Of a stretch of DNA of 64,000 nt, positions 58,541 to 64,000 are shown piece after piece. The position numbers and the translations under genes were made by a program. The stretch is from positions 7,192,001 to 7,256,000 of the forward strand of contig JBBMOL010000022.1 of NCBI GenBank assembly GCA_037954665.1, given 5' to 3'. The notes under the pieces are model-generated. The model made no database searches, was not told the origin of the DNA, and worked only from the letters and a program-made list of their open reading frames with translations. The stretch's first letter is position 1. Every line of letters begins with the position of its first letter. Source of the DNA: Laguncularia racemosa. Lineage: Eukaryota; Streptophyta; Magnoliopsida; Myrtales; Combretaceae.

Positions 58541-60001
58541 GCCTACCTACGAAATGTGGGGAAGAAGTGTAATGGCAACCATATCTATTGAAGCCAGTGA
58601 AAAAGTTAGGATGGAAGAAGTACAGATAGTGAGGGAATTTCTTACTGCATTTCTAGAAAATCTTCCTAGTTTACCTCCAGCTAGGGAAATAGAATTCAAC
58701 ATAGACTTGGTATAAGGTACAATAGCCATATCAAAACCAATCTACAGGATGGCACTAATGGAATTGGAAGAATTAAGGAAACTTACAAGAGTTACAAGAT
58801 AATGGTTTTATAAGACCCAATGTCTCTCGTTAAGGTGTATTAGTCCTGTTTGTGAAGAAGAAAGATGGAAGTATGAGACTCTATATAGACTACAAGGAAT
58901 TAAACAAGGTCACCATAAAAAATAAATATCCTCTTCCCAAGATAGATGACCTGTTTAACTAGTTACAAGAAGCTTAGGTGTTTTCCAAAGTAGACTTGAG
59001 ATCAGGTTATCATCAACTCAGAATCAAAGAAGAAGACATTCAGAATACAACATTCAGGACTAGATATGGGCACTACGAATTTCTAGTAATGCCCTTTGGA
59101 CTAACAAATGCACCAACTGCATTTATAGATTTAATGAACAGAGTATTCAGAGATTTCCTAAGAAGTTTGTAATCATCTTTATAGATTACATCCTAATATA
59201 ATCTAAAAGTACTAAGGAGCACGAAGAGCACTTGAGACTAGTATTGGGCAGGCTATAAGATGAGAAGTTATATGCCAAATTCAATAAATGTGAATTTTAG
59301 CTGGAACAAGTAGTCTTCTTGGGTCATGTGGTTAATAGGGATGGTATATCTATGGACCCAGAAAAGGTGAGAGCAATAGTAGACTAGTAGAGACCGAGGA
59401 CAGATATAGAGGTAAGAAGTTTCCTAGGTCTAGTAGGCTACTATAGGAGATTTGTAGAAGGATTTTCCAAAATAACAACTCCTCTCACTAGACTAACCAA
59501 GAAGAATGTGAAATTCGAATGGGATGATAGATGTGTAGTCAGCTTTCAAATGTTAAAGAGAAACTAGTGTCGGCACTGGTTTTGACTTTACCCAAGAGTG
59601 GAGAAGAGTTTACAGTGTATAGTGATGCCTCAGTTTAAGGGTTGGGGTATGTATTGATGTAAGGTGGTCAGGTAATAACATATGCATCTTGATAATTGAA
59701 GCTATATGAAAAGAACTACCTAGCTCACGACTTGGAATTAGTAGCAGTAGTGTTAGCTTTGAAACTATGGAGACATTACTTATATGGAGAAAGATGCAAA
59801 ATCTTCACTGACCACAAAATTCTAAAATACATATTTATGCTGAAAGAGCTAAACATGAGATAGAGAAGATGGTTGGAGTTAATTAAAGACTACAACTTGG
59901 AAATACAATACCATCCAAGAAAAGCCAATGTGGTGGCATATGCCCTTAGTAGAAAGAAACAAGGTAATGTAGCCACTCTCATCACTTCATAGAAAGAGTT
60001 A
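58541..60001 (+). pseudogene. Del reverse transcriptase and RNase H, broken
   Basis: LPPAREIEFNIDL and PIYRMALMELEEL (58670-58780) start RT. 58860-58925 gives KKDGSMRLYIDYKELNKVTI. The frame FSKVDLRSGYHQLRIKEEDI to GHYEFLVMPFGLTNAPTAF (58978-59172) is intact. The catalytic FVDD has become FIDY near 59180. After it come FLGHVVNRDG, KVRAIVD*, EVRSFLGLVGYYRRFVEGF and ITTPLTRLTKKNV. RNase H (59600-59960) is heavily frameshifted but keeps NVVAYALSRKK-like near the end. Confidence 0.9.
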
Positions 60002-61221
60002 TTGGAAGATATGCGCAAAATGGAGCTAGAAGTCTTAACACAAAAAGTAGGAGCAAAAATGGCTACTTTAAGGATTCAACTAACCATTGTGGATATAATT
60101 AAATCGGGTCAGATAGAAGACAAGGACATTCAAGAGCTTAAGAACAAAGTGGAACAAGGCAAGGCATTAGAATTCAACTTAGATACTAAAGGGACCTTGA
60201 GGTACAAAACGAGACTGTGTGTTGAGGGATGCAAAATTGAAGAGAGAGATAATGAAAGAGGCGCATCACTTCATCTACACAATACATCCTAGGAGTACCA
60301 AAATGTACAAGGATGTGAAGAGCTGTTATTGGTAGAGAAACATGAAGAGAGAAATAGCAGAATATGTAACCAAATGCCTCACATGCTAGTAGATTAGGAT
60401 AGAACACTAGAGACCAACTAGAGAATTACAACTCTCCCAGTACCAGAGTGGAAATAGGAGTATGTGACAATGGATTTTGTTACAGCCTTCCCGGATACCA
60501 AAGAGAAGCAAGATGCAGCTTCGGTCATAGTGAACAGATTGACTAAGTCTACTCATTTCATACCTATTAGAGTAGGATATAAATTGGAGAAGTTAGCTCA
60601 GATATACATACATGAGATAGTTAGATTACATGGAGTGCTAGTGACAATCACTTCTGATAGAGACACTAGGTTTGTAAGTAGATTTTGGAGCAACCTTCAT
60701 AAAGCATTGGGCAACAAGCTGCAATTCAGTATAGCATTCTACCTACAGACATATGGTCAGTTTGAAAGGATTATACAAATACTGGAAGATTTGCTCAGGG
60801 CATGTGCACTAGACTTTGGAGGGAATTAGAATGAGCATATACCTTTAGTAGACTTCACCTATAATAATAGTTATCAAGCAACCATCCAGATGGCACCATA
60901 TGAAGGTGTAGATCCCCGCTACATTGGGATGAAGTGGGAGAAAGACAGATGATGGGGCCGGAGTTAGTGCAAGAAGAACTTGACAAGGTGAAACTAATCA
61001 GGCAGAGAATATAGATGGCCCAGTCGTGACAAAAGAGCTATGCAAATAAGAGAAGGCGTCCTTCCAAGTGGGAGATAAGGTATTATTGAGAATTTCTCCA
61101 AGAAAGGGAGTGATTAGATTCGGGTTAAGGGAAAAGCTAAACTCGAGGTATATAGGCTCATTCAAGATCTTGGAAAGAATAGGCATGATGGCTTACATGT
61201 TAGCTCTTCCACTGAATTTGC
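60002..61221 (+). pseudogene. Del integrase, broken
   Basis: Linker 60002-60292. The zinc region near 60260-60395 keeps AHHFIYTIHPRSTKMY and YVTKCLTC. The core 60464-60829 reads TMDFVTAFP (first acid), VNRLTKSTHFIPI, VTITSDRDTRFVSRFW (second acid) and QFERIIQILEDLLRACALDF (third acid). YNNSYQATIQMAPYE follows with stops. 61068-61220 is the GPY/F-type end (VLLRISPRKGVIRFG, IGSFKILERIG, AYMLALP). Integrase would insert the cDNA. Confidence 0.92.
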
Positions 61222-61473
61222 ATGTTGAGGAAATACGTATCCGACTCGAATCAAATAGTGGCCTTGGAACCATTGAATGTGCAGCCAAATCTGACGTCTT
61301 TGGAAAGACCATTCAGGATTTTAGACTCTAAGGAATGGGTGCTAAGACGAAAAACAATCCCTTATGTTAAAGTGCAATGGACAAACCAAACGAAAAGGGA
61401 AGCAACATGGGAGTTAGAAAAAGAAATGAAGAGAAAGCATCTAGAACTCTTCCAAAATCTAAGTAACTTTTGA
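61222..61473 (+). pseudogene. chromodomain at the Del integrase C-terminus
   Basis: RPFRILDSKEWVLRRKTIPY, VKVQWTNQTKREATWELEKE and MKRKHLELFQ match the integrase chromodomain of Del/Tekay elements. In relatives it directs insertion to marked heterochromatin. It overlaps the preceding frame by a shift; the domain itself is uninterrupted to its stop. Confidence 0.88.
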
Positions 61474-61488
61474 AGACGAAAGTTTTAA

Positions 61489-61501
61489 TAAGGGGGGAGA
61501 A
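61489..61501 (+). other. Del polypurine tract
   Basis: TAAGGGGGGAGAA directly before TGTAACACAC, preceded by the conserved GACGAAAGTTTT. Confidence 0.88.
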
Positions 61502-61527
61502 TGTAACACACAATTTTTTTTATCTTT

Positions 61528-61563
<36 letters not shown>

Positions 61564-64000
61564 ATAATAAATGGTAATGTTGTCAATAGGACAATGGGAC
61601 AAGGGCAAATTTGTCTTTTCCTAGTCGAACTATAAAAGACAAAATAACTTAAGGTGTTTATTCTTTTTCTCACTTGGACACTTTACAGCTGTATAATGAG
61701 AGAGAAGGAGAAGGAACCTTACAAAGGAACCTAAGGCGAAAGGAAACTGGAGAGGTCTAATTCCAAAGAACTCGAGGTAAGGATGTTATAAATTTAAATT
61801 AGGGTTATGGAATTTGGAATTTATGTGAGTAACTTGCTCATGCAGAACACAAAGTTTAAACAAGGACGATAAGAGAACGAGAATTGACAAATCTGAGATT
61901 TTCAATTTGTGGAATTGAAGTGAGTAATCTAATATGTATAATTTATTTATGATTACAAATTTTAGAGATATAATTGAGCTTAGGAATAGAAAGGATTAGG
62001 TTTAGGAGGAATTGAAGTAAGAGAATGAGGGTTTGTGGAGATCGTTGAGCGTAACAGGATCTCCCAACACGGTCGTGTTTCGACCGTGTTGAAATGGAAG
62101 GGTGTACCAAAAGATACACGACTTTCTAACACGGTCGTGTTTTAACTGTGTTGAGTTAAGGGCAACAAGACCCTCTAACACAGTCATATTTAGACCATGT
62201 TTAGTGTGAAAGATGTATAGAGAGATACATGGTCTCTTAACACGGTCGTGTTTCAACCGTATTGAGTCGAGAGTAGCACGCCCTCTTAACATAGTCGTGT
62301 TCTAACTATGTTGAAGCTAAGTTATATATCCAAAAATACATGACTATTAACACGGTTGTGCTTCAACCCATGTTGAGTAACACAGTCCCCAACATGATCA
62401 TGTTGAATAAAGTAAAACATGATTATATGCTTGTTTAACTTCAGTTTAAAATAATTTCCACACAACCTAGATAACTGGTAAGGCTTTAGAGAAATTAAAT
62501 GAATAAGATTAAGGTGATTAAAAATGATATTGATCTTAGATTGAATACTTAGAAAAACATGTTAATGTGTACAAAATTCCAATTAGGTTAAGTCCAAGAC
62601 CGGGAAGTGCTTAAGGCTAGGATCCGAGGTACGTGTAACTTGTGTGTTGTTATGTGTTTGGTTAAGTTAGTACAAGTATTTGAAATTGAATTAAGTGTAT
62701 GATTCGGTTTCAAGTGATATGCTATATGTACTTAGCTTGACTTAGCTTAGGAGCCCATAGTAGTAGATCCTTAAGGAGCACCCTAATGATCCTTGTGTGA
62801 CGTTATCCCTAGTGGAGTCGTGCATGGAAATGATCTCGGTTAGATGTTGTTTAAGTGGTTAAGTGTACATGGATATGGGGCTCGTAGTGGTAGTTCCCAT
62901 CACCAAGTTGAAATGGTTAAGTGTACATAGGTGTGGGGTTCGTAGTGGCCCATAGTGGTAGTTCTCATCATCAAGATTAAGTGTTTAAGTGGACATGGGC
63001 ATGGAGCCCGTAGTGGTAGTTCCCATCACTAAGTTTGAGGATTAAGGGATCATGGGTGTGGGGCTCGTAGTGGCAATTCCCATCACCAAGACATGTTCCA
63101 TTATTTTAAGTGTGTTAAGGGGGTCATGAGAACCCTATTGTATGCTTGTGGACTAAAATTATATTATGAAATGATCATCTATGTTTAAGTTCTTCAACCC
63201 ATGTTGAGCAACATGGTCCCCAATATGACCGTGTTAAATAAAGTAAACATGATTATTTGTTTGTTTAACTTTGATTTAAACTAATTTCCACGTAACCTAG
63301 ACAACTAGTAAGGCCTTAGAGAAATTAAATGAATAGGATTAAGGAGATTAAGAATGATATTGATCTTAGTTTAAATATTAAGAAGAACATGTTAATGTGT
63401 ACAGATTTCCAATTAGGTTAAGTCTAAGATCGGGAAGTGCTTAAACTGATCCAAGGTACGTGTAACTTGTGTGTTGTTATGTGTTTGGTTAAGTTAGTAC
63501 AAGTATTTGAAATTGAATTAAGTATATGATTTGGTTTAAATGTTTAAGTGATATGTTGTATATGTTTGTTTCGGCCTAGGGGCTTGTAGTGGTAGATCCT
63601 TAGGAAGCACCCCAATGATCCTTGTGTGACGTTGTCCCTAGTGGAGTCGTGCTTGGAAATGATCTGGGTTGGATGTTGTTCAAGTGGTTAAGTGTACATG
63701 GGTGTGGGGCTTGTAGTGGCAGTTCCCATCACCAAGATTAAGTGTTTAAGTGGATATAGCTATGGGGCCTATAGTGGCAGTTCCCATCACTAAGTTTAAG
63801 TATACATAGGTGTGGGGCCTGTAGTGGCAATTCTCATCACTGAGTTTAAGGATTAAGGGATCATGGGTGTGGAGCTTGTAGTGGCAGTTCCCATCATTAA
63901 GGCATGCTCTATTGTGTTAAGTGTGTTAAGGGGGTCATAAAAACCCTATTGTATGTTTGTGGACTAAAATTATATTATGAAATGATTATCTGTGTTTAAG
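61502..64000 (+). repeat. Del element 3' LTR (incomplete, internally duplicated)
   Basis: 2499 bp to the window end, already longer than the 5' LTR. TA microsatellite at 61535-61560, TATA box at 61631-61638, hairpin array 62040-62380, 58-bp repeats at about 62860-63090 and again at about 63690-63900. A unit of 831 bp starting CTTCAACCCATGTTGAG at 62361 begins again at 63192. Confidence 0.92.
62040..62380. repeat. hairpin array in Del 3' LTR
   Basis: AACACGG-type anchors at 62066, 62128, 62177, 62239, 62288 and 62349 (spacing 62, 49, 62, 49, 61). The first is a perfect hairpin: arms CAACACGGTCG (62065-62075) and CGACCGTGTTG (62081-62091) around TGTTT. Confidence 0.9.

Larger units (their letters stand above)
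54385..64000 (+). mobile_element. Del/Tekay-type Ty3/gypsy chromovirus, 3' LTR cut by the window end
   Basis: 5' LTR 54385-56516 (TGTAATACAC...CATTACA), iMet PBS, gag with two zinc knuckles, protease, RT, RNase H, integrase, chromodomain, PPT and 3' LTR from 61502 (TGTAACACACAATTTT). The TGTAACAC start and integrase chromodomain place it in the Del/Tekay group. The expected TSD is GTATA (54380-54384); the other copy is outside the window. All frames are broken. Confidence 0.93.

Noticed and set aside
58978..60830. Endogenous pararetrovirus (Caulimoviridae-like) RT
   Set aside because: LTRs, PBS, PPT, an integrase with D-D-E motifs and a chromodomain identify a Ty3/gypsy chromovirus.

Overview
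This window is a 64 kb piece of plant nuclear DNA, most likely from a eudicot. It is AT-rich and made almost entirely of decayed, nested LTR retrotransposons. The plant assignment rests on LTR elements of plant type: primer binding sites matching the 3' ends of plant tRNA-iMet and tRNA-Asp, a Del/Tekay-type chromodomain integrase, Athila/Tat-like gag-protease reading frames, a SIRE/Tork-like copia polyprotein and a plant-type hAT relic. I find no intact gene, no convincing host gene, no RNA gene and no CRISPR array. The species cannot be named from what is visible.

Layout from left to right. 1-2180: 5' end of a Ty3/gypsy element on the minus strand (gag fragment, leader, iMet PBS, LTR). 2181-4134: old non-coding DNA with a foldback repeat and a piece of an old LTR. 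4135-12209: complete minus-strand Athila/Tat-like element A with both LTRs and TSD CTTAT. 12215-12746: continuation of the old repeat. 12747-21418: complete minus-strand Athila/Tat-like element B with TSD GTAAG, carrying a solo copia LTR at 15474-16951 (TSD AATAC). 21424-22698: old repeat again. 22699-39322: plus-strand Ty1/copia element (TSD TATAT). A 537-bp non-autonomous hAT sits in its integrase region (25920-26456, TSD TATAAAAT), and a complete 6.5 kb plus-strand Ty3/gypsy element sits inside its 3' LTR (31954-38481, TSD GTATG). 39328-49181: gene-free repeat-derived DNA with a second copy of the old repeat, a 127-bp tandem duplication and a 508-bp MITE-like foldback. 49182-53146: a segment of about 1.95 kb duplicated in tandem, containing the 3' end of a minus-strand gypsy element whose RNase H and RT follow up to 54384. 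54385-64000: plus-strand Del/Tekay chromovirus inserted in that RT. It is complete from its 5' LTR through the chromodomain, and its 3' LTR runs off the window.

Nothing here works together as a living pathway. Every polyprotein carries stops or frameshifts, and the stops are mostly explained by C-to-T or G-to-A changes (Trp or Gln to stop), as expected for long-methylated heterochromatin. The most notable points are: (i) both Athila/Tat-like elements keep gag and protease but have lost most or all of RT, RNase H and integrase; (ii) three different LTR families carry arrays of short GC-rich hairpins, and some LTR-pair differences are whole-hairpin gains or losses; (iii) a conserved non-coding block lies between pol and the 3' LTR of elements A and B; (iv) the copia element has an extra 3' reading frame.
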